The notes beneath the pieces are model-generated. The model was not told the origin of the DNA and did not search any database. It saw only the letters and a program-made list of their open reading frames with translations. Both the position numbers and the translations under genes were made by a program. Shown piece by piece: positions 47,432 to 58,500 of a DNA stretch of 64,000 nucleotides. Every line of letters begins with the position of its first letter. Within the stretch, counting starts at the first letter, position 1. The DNA comes from Hormiphora californensis (taxonomy: Eukaryota; Ctenophora; Tentaculata; Cydippida; Pleurobrachiidae), in assembly GCA_020137815.1 (NCBI GenBank), contig CM035353.1, positions 7,533,298-7,597,297 of the forward strand. The letters run 5' to 3'.

Positions 47432-48174
47432 GGGGGACCGCATACAGCACCGGTGCGAACTCCAGTAACGTCGCACCACATACTGTCGGTGGAAACTTCA
47501 GTACAGTGGGTGTATGTGGTGCCTCTTACTGAACAATCAATAAAAAACCTTCAAAACAAGCTAAAAACACGTAATTTTTTTTTCTCTACCTCCTTTTCTC
47601 TCTCTTGTTATGTTTATCTCCACTTATCTTTCTCTTATCTTTCCCGATTGCAGCACATATTTTCTCGATATGTCGGATAATCTCGCCCTTGTTCTAGGTG
47701 TGGCCCTTTCTGTCGTAGTGAGAGTGCGTGCGCCTCTTATTGGTTGCTGTGGTGTGGGTGTGTGTGTATTGTGAGATGCAGGTCTGTCATTGGCTAGTGC
47801 GCGCACCGTGACCCCCATGTGACCTTTCAGTTCAGTACGAAGAGCACATACAGCACCGTACTGATCTTTTCTGAGCTAAGCTCACGTGAGATTGTGTACT
47901 GATAGTCCCACCGATATTTATCAGTAACAGAGCAACTTACAAAAAAGTTCGGGTATTTATGTGTTTGGGGTATACTAACCCGCGCGCCACCGCCACACGT
48001 ATTTTGATTGGGTTGTTAGCACTCATGCCGCGTGAGTAAGTTAACCCTTGCGCGGCTCTCACATGTATTTTGATACAAACATACCCGAGTACTTATGGTT
48101 AACTAACCCGGGTACTTTTTTGTAAGTTGGTCCCTAAGAGGCACCACGTACGGCAGTGCTGTATGTGGTCCCCC
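47432..48174. mobile_element. TIR element interrupted by a MITE
   Basis: Ends GGGGGACCGCATACAGCAC and GTGCTGTATGTGGTCCCCC, with further inward copies of CACATACAGCACCGTACTG near 47838 and GTATGTGGTGCCTCTTACTG near 47513. The unit at 47929-48135 is inserted in it. Confidence 0.65.
47929..48135. mobile_element. MITE, copy 1 (207 bp)
   Basis: Ends AGCAACTTACAAAAAAGTTC and TACTTTTTTGTAAGTTGGTC. The central CACACGTATTTTGATTGGG is shared with the copy at 48476-48686 in the same orientation. Confidence 0.8.
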
Positions 48175-48231
48175 TAACGCGAACCACTCAAGTATTGCTT
48201 ACTTGTACAACATAATTTATATTGAAGTATT

Positions 48232-48315
<84 letters not shown>

Positions 48316-48475
48316 GGGGGGGGGAGAGAGAGATACAGAGATACAGAGAGCGAAAGAGACAGATAGACGAAGATAGTGATCTTTCTAATGGATCTTGCTC
48401 CTTATAGAATACTCCATAGCTAGCCTCTACAGTCTACACCTTACGTCGTCTTTAGATACCATATATGTGTATTAC

Positions 48476-48686
48476 AGAGCAACTTACAAAAAAGTTCGGG
48501 TACTTTTGTGTTTGGGGTAAGTTAATTACCTGTGCACGATAGCCACACGTATTTTGATTGGGTTGTCAGCACGAGTGCTGCGCGGGTATGTTCGGGTAAG
48601 TTAACCCTCACACGTCTTTTGATACAAAGTACTCGAGTAGCTTGTGGTTAACATACCCGGGTTCTATTTTTGTAAGTTGGTCCCTT
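48476..48686. mobile_element. MITE, copy 2 (211 bp)
   Basis: Same ends and core as 47929-48135, about 85% similar by eye. The (AG)n tract at 48234-48312 lies between the copies. Confidence 0.8.
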
Positions 48687-49275
48687 ACCGGACCATGTTT
48701 CATTGTGTGGAATTTGATTGATCATGTGAGTTATGAGAAATGACTCGACATGCACCTTGCTAAGTTAGACTGTTTGAACAAGACACACCATGGTATAAAA
48801 AGTTTCTTTCCAGTACAAGCCTCACATGGCTCGTTTCCATCTTGGAAAATGGAAATACCAATTGTTTTCTGTAGCCGTAATTCTTGTCATCGTCGGAATA
48901 GGCCGTGGGCGCGTAAAATAATAATAAAAATGATAGAACCTGATATATCAGGTTCTATTATAGAACCTGCAGTAGCTTCAATATTTGATTTTGAAAGTCA
49001 CACAGCCGACTTTTCTTTTTTATTGGGGAAAATGATTAGTCTACTAATTTGCACAAAGAAATTAATTCGAGATTTGCCCCATGTATGGACAACCAGATTT
49101 CAATTAATCATGTAGGGGCATGGTAATCAGGTTGAACTAGAAAGCCTACATGGCTGCTGACAGTATTTTGTTAGGACTTGCAACGCGTTGTGCCTCACGA
49201 GAAACTGGAGAAAAACGGAGAAGGGAGAGAGAGAGAGAGGGAGAGAGAGAGAGTGAGAGAGAGGGAGGGAGGGAG

Positions 49276-49324
<49 letters not shown>

Positions 49325-49430
49325 AGAGAGAGAGAGGAGATAGAGAGAGAGAGAGCTAGAGAGAGAGCTAGAGGAGGGAAGGGGGTGAGAGAGAGAGAGA
49401 TAGAAAAAAGAGAGAGAGAGGAGAGAAGAG

Positions 49431-49476
<46 letters not shown>

Positions 49477-50830
49477 GAGGGAGAAAGGACTGCATAGTGA
49501 TGAGCTAGTGAGCTGGGTTAAAGTTCATAATTCGGTTGGTTGTAGGCTCACGATGCGACCATGAGAGGCTTCCCGGGATGGGATTTGCCACCGCTGGGGG
49601 TTGTTTAAGTGCACATAATTTGTTCATGCTATGCAGAGCATTTTATAGGGTTAAGTGTTCATATAATGCTTAATGCTATCATATATTGTAGTCTCCTCAT
49701 GCACCGTGCATTGCACGACCAATATATCGATTTAAATACTTAGTCGTTATTTATATCTTTTTTGTACTACTTATAAGTTAAATTTATGTGCGTACGTCCC
49801 TTACAGCTGTTTGATTGCTTGCTGCGCTCCTTAGTAGCAGTACTGCAGCATGCAAATATTATAGTATAGTGACTGCAGATCTTGCAATGACGACATATTG
49901 GTATTGTCAAAGAAATTGATAATTATAAGGCAAATTATTGTAAGTAGAGGGAAAGGAAGAAATATATTGAATAGGTAGAGTTACTGAGGTAAAGTGAAGA
50001 TATCGATATCTTCACTTAACCGAGCCGCTCTTATCATCTTATACCACCTTGATAGCTGCAGTATTTTATGCAATCATTCGTAAATGATTTATAAATGCAT
50101 AAATAGTTTATACAACTTTATCCAAAATATATTTAGTTCTCGCGTGTAGGAGAAGATAGCCGTGATATGTACCATACCAGCTATTTGCAGATAAGTGTTT
50201 TCGTGAGTCTTAATCGAGGTCAGCCGCTGTACCTATCTATCTGCTACTAACTTATAGCCACTCCAACCTCTCTCTTCTCGTGTGTACAGAGGTGGTGGAA
50301 TGATTTTCTCCAGGGAGGGAGGAGGGGTTGGTAATGAAATTACCCCTCTGTTATTATAATTGCTCACGGCCCGGAGTATATATACTGCATATATGCAATA
50401 AAAGGGGTTGTTGTTGTTGTTGTATGCGCCTCCGCTTCCAATCCTCTACTTGTGATTTTATCCCGTCCGGCAGCCAGTTCCTCACGCCCGAGAAGGACGG
50501 AGCTCAGGTTCCAGAGTTTCCTCTTTCCCCCGGGAGAGTTTTCTTCCTCCGTCTTATGACCATGGTTTTGGAGATAAGGGTGGAATCGTCTCCCATAACT
50601 ATCTTAACAGGTCCCATGAAGAGGACCGCACCAGCACTGTTTTCACATTGTGCCAGTCTCGGATATCTCCAGCGACCCTTGGTGAGTGGCATCTCAGCAT
50701 TGATCGCTCTAGATGTGGCCTTGGCTAGGACAATTCGGACGCTCCATTGACTATGGCACCTTTGTAGATTTTGCGCTGCCAACCTCTGATTTGTAATCAG
50801 TACTCCATGTGGGTTCATGGAACATCACTT
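48687..50830. other. Gene-free stretch with long imperfect (AG)n
   Basis: GA-rich simple sequence at 49216-49472. The ORF 48750-49115 crosses a GAACCTGATATATCAGGTTC palindrome and shows no domain. A (TTG)n run at 50408-50425 could be the tail of a minus-strand retroelement that covers part of the following block. Confidence 0.45.
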
Positions 50831-51620
50831 TTTGTTCGTGATGCAGATGCAGCGTCCGGCCGTTCATGGGGTAGTTAGGGCAGGTTCCTTCCCAATTAAC
50901 GGAACTCTGGCGTGTGAAATGTTTAGTGGGTTAGGTATCTATGTGCGTCACTCATAGAAATTTGTTTTGTAGCATGGGATAGTGGTTTGTTCTGTTTGTT
51001 GATCAGGTTTTTGTGGAGGCTTGTTTGTTAGTAGAGAGTGATGATGTTGGTTTGTTACCTTCATCGTTTGGGGGGTAATCGCCATTTGGGAATATCCTAC
51101 GCTTCTCATGGACTTTTGAAGAAGCGTAGGTAGTAGCGAGGCTACTGGTTAGTGTAGTTTCTCCCTGTTGGGCTACGGAAACACCCCTTGAGTTTATCTC
51201 GACCTCGGCGTGGGAATTTTGCCGAGTGTCGGTGGTAGCTAACCAGTTATGACCTAGCTTGTTAGACCTTTTATACCTGTCCAGAGGCTAGGTGGACAGA
51301 AGGTAGATGTGGGCCAGTTGAGATTAGACCTCCTCCAGCCTGGACTTTTGCTGGAGGACGGGTTTTGGCCGGTATTTAGCCATCTACTTTGGCCCAGTGC
51401 ACAGGGCTGGGGAGATGGTGTAATACCGGCCGGGGGTATCTCTATTCAGAGAGAGATGAGTCATGAGCGGATTAGAGAAAGGAAGAGAGAAAAACACACC
51501 ACCCAAGGAGGGCAGCTCTGTTTCCTTGGAGTGGTATGTGAGATGCTCCAGGCAGTTCAAGAGCTTCATGGTTTACCCCGGGGTATGCCGGGTCACCCCT
51601 GAAGATTCCCTGCCTGGTCT
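50831..51620. other. Hairpin-dense GC-rich block of unknown nature
   Basis: Five or more strong hairpins lie in 340 bp: 51096-51130 (10-bp stem), 51144-51247 (with inner CTCGGC/GCCGAG), 51253-51292, 51332-51357 (8-bp stem) and 51367-51431 (10-bp stem plus two inner stems). Loops at 51096 and 51332 share TGGACTTTTG. Composition differs from the flanks. ORFs here show no domain. It could be a structured RNA, or a retroelement body. Confidence 0.4.
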
Positions 51621-52173
51621 GTAGGACACTATTGCTATCTAAAAAAATAGACATTAGCCGCGGCCTGCATCTCAAGGGCGTGGGAAGGAATCTCACCCTC
51701 CAATATAATAAAAGGGGTGACTTCGTAACCAAGATGAGGGGGCTGACCAAATTTTTGTTGAGATTGTTTTTTCAAGCAAAATTTGCTCGATTTTTCCTGT
51801 GCAAATTGAATATTTCGGGTGGAGCGATAGAGGAGCCCAAAAAATTTTGTTTTTATTTTCGGACAAAAAGTCGATATGTTTTCATCGTCTGAGATATTAT
51901 TTTTCGACTTCGGGCGGAGCGACAGCGAAGCCCGGAAAAGTTTTGGACGAAAAGTTCAGTGTTTTGAGCTCATTTTTGCCAAAACTTCAGCCCCCCCCCC
52001 CCCCGGTTCCGCAACCCCTGCGTGTATGTACATATTGCCACTTTATCAAGGCGAGTGCCGACCCCCCTCCTAATGGATTTATTTGTAGGGATGAGACTCC
52101 GGTAATTGTTGTCTGAGTGTAGACTGTCAGAGCATTGGCCTGACAGAGTGTATATGATATATTTATTACAGAT
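51621..52173. other. Region upstream of the rhodopsin-like receptor
   Basis: Two divergent copies of a TCGGGYGGAGCGA motif block (near 51815 and 51912) suggest a local duplication. A C run lies at 51991-52004. The acceptor at 52170-52171 implies a 5' untranslated exon somewhere in or before this stretch, not identified. Confidence 0.4.
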
Positions 52174-52842
52174 ATGAAAGAGGTTTCCATAGTGGATGAT
52201 ATTCTTGGCATAACTTTGTTCACTATCTGTCTAACTGGGTAAGTGATATATGGTTAACGTAGTATTGATTTGTTGAGTAACAGTTAGTATTGATCATGGC
52301 TAACATAACCCTCTATTTGTAGTGTACTAGGTAACATCTGGATGCTGTTGTCCCTAGCAAGAAGGGATCGTAACAAGGTTCTACATTGTACTATCCTCCT
52401 CCAACTGGCCCATACAGATCTCATCACATGTGTTATCTGTACACCCTTCTCAGGTACACTGCACTATAATATGATATGTGATCAGCTGACTTGCAATTCG
52501 TTAGATCAAGATTTTAGAGAGTGACTTGTGTGCTGACCCTAAGATAAAGACTTGATCTTTGTTGCATTAAAAAGATCTTAAAATTATTTTTCCGACGCTT
52601 GCTGGAACCATTAAAAGTAACAAATATAGGTACCCATTAACACATTGATGTGATATCATGTTTGTTAAAGGCTTGATCTCTCTCGAAATCTTTCTCTTTC
52701 TCTTTCTCTCTGCCTTTTTCTATCTCTCTCTTTCTTTCTCCCTTTTTCTATCTCTCTCTCTTTCTCGCTATTGCCATTTTGGTGATAGGAGTCAGCCGGG
52801 GTTTTGTCTTATAATATAATGAGTGTATATTGATCTTACCCT

Positions 52843-52908
<66 letters not shown>

Positions 52909-52928
52909 TCTCCCTCCTCGTTCTCTCT

Positions 52929-52978
<50 letters not shown>

Positions 52979-55218
52979 TCCTCTCCTCTCACTTTCTCCC
53001 TCTCCTCCTCTCTCTCTCTCTCTCTTCTCTGCTCTCTCGTCTCCCCCGCCTTAGTCCGCTTCTCACCTCTCGCTGACCTCTCCTGGTCTTCCGTCTCTCT
53101 CTCCTCGCTTCACTCTCTCTCCTATCTCTCCTCTCTCTCGCATTCGTCTCTTTCTCGCTCTCCTCGCTTACTACAACCTGCAAGAGTGCAGGGCGTGGGG
53201 AATTCATGTAAAAGGCTTGTTCATTGGCATTCTTAGTATATGAAAGTGAGAGTATCACTGAGACTAGAATTAAGAGGACAAGAATCATAAGTCGAGTCCG
53301 AATTCAACCTGTGTGGTATTAAATCAAATCTTATTTTCAGCGTACATTCTGATCAATGGTCGACCTGATATAACCATTGGCCCAGTCTCCTGCAACTTCC
53401 TGGGGGTTGTGTACACCCTAATGCCTGTAATGTCCCTCTACTTCATCCTGATAATCTGTATAGCACGAATCATTGGAATCGTCCAGCCACTACGCTACAA
53501 AGTCATCGTGACGTTCAAGGTAACCATGGTTACTAGCTAGGGGTTACCACTAGTTACCACAACCTTTAGAGTTGTATGTTGTGTAACGAGTTGTTTCTTT
53601 GGAAGGGTTCACATCATTATGTTCACATGGTTGTATATTTAGCCAAATGAAATGAAACAATGACTTTACCAGACCCTCTTTTTCGGGGGAGTTCAAATAA
53701 ATGAAAGCTGCAGTTGTCGCGCCGACCAATTATAGTGAACATATTCACTATATATGTCTCCCCGCTCCTGGCAGTGCAATATATAATGGCCCCCCGCCCC
53801 ATTATACCATACACCATCGAGAATTCATTACTTTTCCCATTAGCTGGCACTTCCTCTCTTTCTCTCAGTCACGCTCCTCCCCCTTCACTTCCCAGCTACA
53901 CTTCACACACAGTAGACAGGTGCAATAAAAATGTCACAAGTGGCTAATGCAGACATATATATTACGGCACAATATCCCAGCTGACAATTGCTAGGAGAGA
54001 ATTATTTGTGACAAATTGATCCTCCCTTACAGAGATTGATTCTGCTAAGTGTGTGTACGTGGTCGATTGGTATGTCCTACACTGCCATCCCATTCTACTT
54101 TAGCAAGAACTACTACTATGACAGGTGTGTGTGTGAAACAGGAACCGACCGAATCAGGAAATACTGGTCCCTGATCGGCTGATAACCAGTCACGTGTCCT
54201 AAATAACGAGTTCTGATTGGTTGTTTTAATTGTTTCGGTCGGTTCCTAATTAAGCAAGGACTACTACTATGACAGGTGTGTGTGTGTGAAATATTCTATC
54301 ATGATTTGTGAAATCACTGTACGTTATTATATCTCAGTTACAGATTTAACAACTAGCTATGATCTGATGGGTAAAATCTCGCAGGGAAACAGCAGCGATA
54401 ACATTCTCAACGAGTTACAGTTTCCTTGGGGTGGATGAGACATTTGGGAAGCTTCTGACAGCCATTCCTGTTGTGTTCATAGATGTTCCATTATTTCTCG
54501 TTGTCCTCCTACTGACAGCCATACTTTACAATCTTAAATTTAAAGGTAACACTTTTCAATTTAGTTTAGCATTGATGTCATTGACACCTAGCGCGAGCGA
54601 GATTGAGCAATGGTACCAAAGTTTAGCAGACATTGGTATAGATTTGGTAACTAATAAATCCATTCTGACTTGTTGAAAACACTGCAGGTATAAAAAAATC
54701 TAGAGTGAGAAGGGAGGCCTCCCACACCACTCTATGGATTGCAACACTGTTCGTGGCATGCTACGTGCCTAGTGGCATCCTTCGAGCCCTCTTCCTCCTG
54801 GAGCACGTGGGGATAATACCAATCGAGATATACCCTGAGTCTAGTACCGGTCAGACGGTATTCATCTATATCTTCTTTATCTTCAACACTTACACAGTCA
54901 CAGGTAAGAGATGCATGTTCTGATTCCCGCTATTATACCGTTACTATTTTGTGTCTTTCTGTAACTACGGCATCATATCTTTGCCTCTGCACTGATGAGT
55001 CCATCATGTACCAAATGTATGTTTCAGTGAACAGTTTTGCCAACCCCTTGCTCTACTTTGCGAGATCCCGGAAGCGTGAACAGATGCTAATGGAGTTGAG
55101 GACCTTTGTAATGCCCACATCTGCATCGTCAGGAGGGGCTACCCGCCGGTTTACAGTCCATGCTCCAGAGGTGGACCTGGGGAGACTGAGATCAGCCCCT
55201 CCAACTACCAACAACTGA
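52174..55218 (+). CDS. Rhodopsin-like GPCR, about 344 residues, 7 coding exons
   Basis: Exons 52174-52238, 52323-52453, 53341-53519, 54033-54124, 54385-54545, 54688-54903 and 55028-55218 agree in phase throughout (2,1,0,2,1,1) and total 345 codons to TGA. TM1 ends GVLGNIWML (class A GN motif); TM2 has LLQLAHTDLI; TM3 follows a conserved Cys (GPVSCNFLG) and ends CIARIIGIVQPLRYK, where DRY is replaced by ARI; TM4 has the conserved Trp (CTWSIG); TM5 contains a central Pro (IDVPLFLVV); TM6 has CYVPSG for CWxP; TM7 has NSFANPLLYF, a near-canonical NPxxY. No cysteine is seen in ECL2, so the usual disulphide seems absent. The N-terminus before TM1 is only about nine residues; the ATG lies two bases after an acceptor, so an upstream coding exon is possible. 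Ligand unknown. Confidence 0.9.
52680..53166 (+). repeat. (CT)n tracts in receptor intron 2
   Basis: Impure CT-rich simple sequence, densest at 52842-53166, within the intron 52454-53340. The S-L-S-L frames are artefacts. Confidence 0.85.
54105..54290. mobile_element. MITE flanked by a long duplication that includes an exon end
   Basis: Inverted ends AGGAACCGACCGAA (54140) and TTCGGTCGGTTCCT (54234-54247) are flanked on both sides by AGCAAGRACTACTACTATGA plus the following CAGGTGTGTGTGTG, about 37 bp in each copy. The left copy is the end and donor of receptor exon 4 (to 54124); the right copy is intronic. Confidence 0.75.
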
Positions 55219-55248
55219 CTTTATCACTGTTTGTTCTGTCGAGTGTGC

Positions 55249-55254
55249 ATTAAA
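55249..55254 (+). promoter_or_regulatory. ATTAAA polyadenylation signal
   Basis: Lies 30 bp after the receptor stop codon, an appropriate distance for a short 3' untranslated region and upstream of the next gene. Confidence 0.4.
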
Positions 55255-55327
55255 CATTGCTGCAATCCACCTGCGTATTCTTTCGTACTGAGGTTATACA
55301 CCCAAACACACTCAGCCAAAATCTCAA

Positions 55328-55331
<4 letters not shown>

Positions 55332-55405
<74 letters not shown>
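55332..55405 (+). repeat. (CT)n microsatellite
   Basis: Pure CT dinucleotide run between the receptor and the zinc-finger gene. Confidence 0.9.
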
Positions 55406-55410
<5 letters not shown>

Positions 55411-55514
55411 GTGAGGGCGTATTACACACAACTGCGTCTTTCTCATCGCTATTCCATCGCTGCGACCTTTATACCTAGTGCTCCTTGTCCTTAACTATTT
55501 AATTCATTAAACTC

Positions 55515-58500
55515 ATGGTGGTAAGTAATCGACATTTATTTGCTTATATGAACCGATCAAAATCAGGAGTGTAATCGAAACCGTTCGTATTAGATACAAT
55601 TAATTTTCATCTACTATAGGCCCACGGAGGAGGAGGAGGTGGAGGAGGTGGTGGAGGGGGTCATGGTGGAGGTGGACATGGTGGTGGTCATGGAGGAGGT
55701 CCAGGGGGTGGAGGACCAGGTGGACCAGGAGGTCCAGGTGGACCAGGTGGCCCAGGAGGGTGGGGTGGTCCAGGTGGGTGGGGTGGACCCTGGGGTCCTG
55801 GAGGTCCCCCGCCAGGCTGGGTCCCACCACCCGGATGGGGTCCTGGACACCCTTATTGGAACCCGTACTGGGGCCCTGCCTACCCACCGCCCCCACCCAT
55901 GCCACCCGCCATTGTACCACGGCGTGTCATGCCAACTATCGTATACACTTCGGGGTAAGAAAATTCTTGTTTTGCAGTGACACATACCCTACCAGAAGTC
56001 GTCCATTTTTGAGATGGATCGATCGATTGATTTCTGGTAGGATATATTATTTATATATTAGAGCGTTTCAGAAATAACTTCGTGTCGCGATATTTCGGGA
56101 TCTATAAGAGATAGAGACTTCTACCTAGTTTTATCCTGTTCATTGGACGATTCTCTTCCTAGAAACATGTTCTGAATTATAACATGATAATATGACAACC
56201 TTAAGTACTCGAAATTTGGTTCGTTGACACCATAAGTCGTGCTGCCGCTGCACGGGGTTACCAACTTTTTCTAAACGCCACTGGAAGAAAGCTGGTAAAG
56301 ATTTTTGACTTCCCGTAGTGCTCAATCGATAGCAAATCGTCTAAGGATGAGATATATATGTGATTTAGGTCTCGACGCGTAGACTAAAAACATTTAGAAC
56401 AGTAGATGTAACATGAAAAAACGAAAAATGGCGAAATTTGACCTAAATTTTTGGCTTGTTTTAGGGGTATGTTCGAAAACGTCAATTTTTTACTTCGATA
56501 AGCCGATGAAGCGAATAATTGACTTCACAATGGCTTAAAGCTTACTTAGAGCTATCTTTTGCTGCCAAGATATCGGTTATACGTCAGTCCTATAAAACGT
56601 GAAGAGACGCGGAAGTGAAAATTTCAAAATTTTGCCAAGGATTTTCAAAAGCCCATTGCTCAGCAACGAATGAAGCTAGGACTTTCTACTACATCTTAAA
56701 CGATAGAGAATTGTCTAATAAACAAGCTTGATGCAATAAAATATCCCTTAGAACCAATTTTTGAGAAGAACAGCAGTTTCAGTACTATGCACGTTTTCCC
56801 CGTGCAGCGGCATTTTCAGTAAGGTACATTTCCGGGTTCGCCCAGAGCCAACCTTGATTAAATTTTTTAAAATGACCATTGTTGTGTGTAGTCAAGAGTT
56901 CAAATAACATGCTAGAACAGGTTTCGTGTAGATATCTTTTATACTTTTGGAGATATCGGGACACGAAGTTATTTCTGAAACGCGCTCTAATATGTTCTCT
57001 CCTGGCAGCTTTCTGACCACCCGCGGCGAGATCTTCTAACTTTAAACGGTTTTTCTCGATCAAGATAACATGCAATAGACCACCAAATTCTAGCGGTCTA
57101 TCAATATATTTCTTGACACATCTGATTGCACCTTGACAACTATATAGGGGGAAACTCTAACTGAATGGCATCCCATTAATGGGATCCCATCAACAGTAAA
57201 ACTCTAACTGATAATGGACCACAGTGATGGTTCTTTCTCTGTATACAGAGAAAGAACTATAGGGCATGCCCGGGCACGGGCGCGCACACAGAGAGAATAC
57301 AGAGAAAGAACCATCACTGTGGTCCATTATCAGTTAGAGTTTTACTGTTGATGGGATCCCATTAATGGGATGCCATTCAGTTAGAGTTTCCCCTTACAGA
57401 GGAAGCTGGTACTGTCCGAGATGCAGAATGCTAAACCCACCCGGTACAGACTGTTGTAGTAGCTGCTACTTCTACATATACGAGCAGTATGATCAACCAA
57501 CCGCCAGCGCTACAAGGACTACCACATCAACCCGCCAGCAGTCTTCCTCCAAGTATATTGAACTATTTGAGAAGTTATACCTTTACAGATACAGTCGGAC
57601 CCCGATTTAGGGCCCCCCGATTTAGTGGCACCCCGATTTAGGGACAGGATTTTTTTCCCCCGATATACGAAAATTAACATAATTTGAACCCGATTTAGTG
57701 GACACCCCGATTTAGTGGACAAGAGCCTTTCCCCCGAGGGTGTCCCCAAATCGGGGTCCGACTGTAGTTGGTTTATTGGTTGTTTTATTAACTGTGTGGT
57801 GTTCAGGTCGAGCCAGCAGCAGCGATCAGGAGGACAGTGGGCGTGCCTCAGCTGTACAACTGTGAACAGCACTAATAATAAGGTGAGCTGAGACTGTAGA
57901 TCTAGTAATATTGCATATGGGGACAGGAGATTGTATCTCGCAATATTTCATGGATTGTATCTCGCAATATTTCATGGATTGTATCTCGCAATATTTCAAG
58001 GATTGTATCTCGCAATATTTCAAGGATTGTATCTCGCAATATTTCATGGATTGTATCTCGCAATATTTCATGGATTGTATCTCGCAATATTTCATGGATT
58101 GTATCTCGCAATATTTCATGGATTGTATCTCGCAGCAATATTGCTCAGTTTTCTTCCAATATCAACCTGTCAGTAGGTTTATTGCACAAAACTTCATCAC
58201 ACATCACTATACTACGTCGCTTTATGTTACTGGGGCTCACTGTCCAATATATGTATTCTAGACAGGTCTCTCTTTCACTTTCTTTCACTTTCTCTCTCTC
58301 TCTGTCTCTCTATCTCTCTCTCTCTCTCCCTCACTCGATATTGAGCCTCAATGAAATGCTAAAATGAAATGCTGAAATAGAATGAAGAAATGCGATTTTG
58401 ATTAGTCAAGGGGTATAATGAATATGTCGGCAGAAAGAAAAGAAAAATTGCCAATTGATTAAAGATCTTCAAAATGAAATGCTTCTGTGTAATCAGTACA

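Noticed and set aside
48750-49115. 121-codon ATG ORF
   Set aside because: Runs through a perfect palindrome, shows no domain or splice support, and composition is like the flanks.
49540-49610. Possible terminal exon reading MRGFPGWDLPPLGVV
   Set aside because: Reasonable acceptor (TTGGTTGTAG) but only 20 codons and no matching upstream exon.
57826-58261. ORFs over the 24-bp array
   Set aside because: A 24-bp unit divisible by three gives open frames by default; the array lies in an intron.
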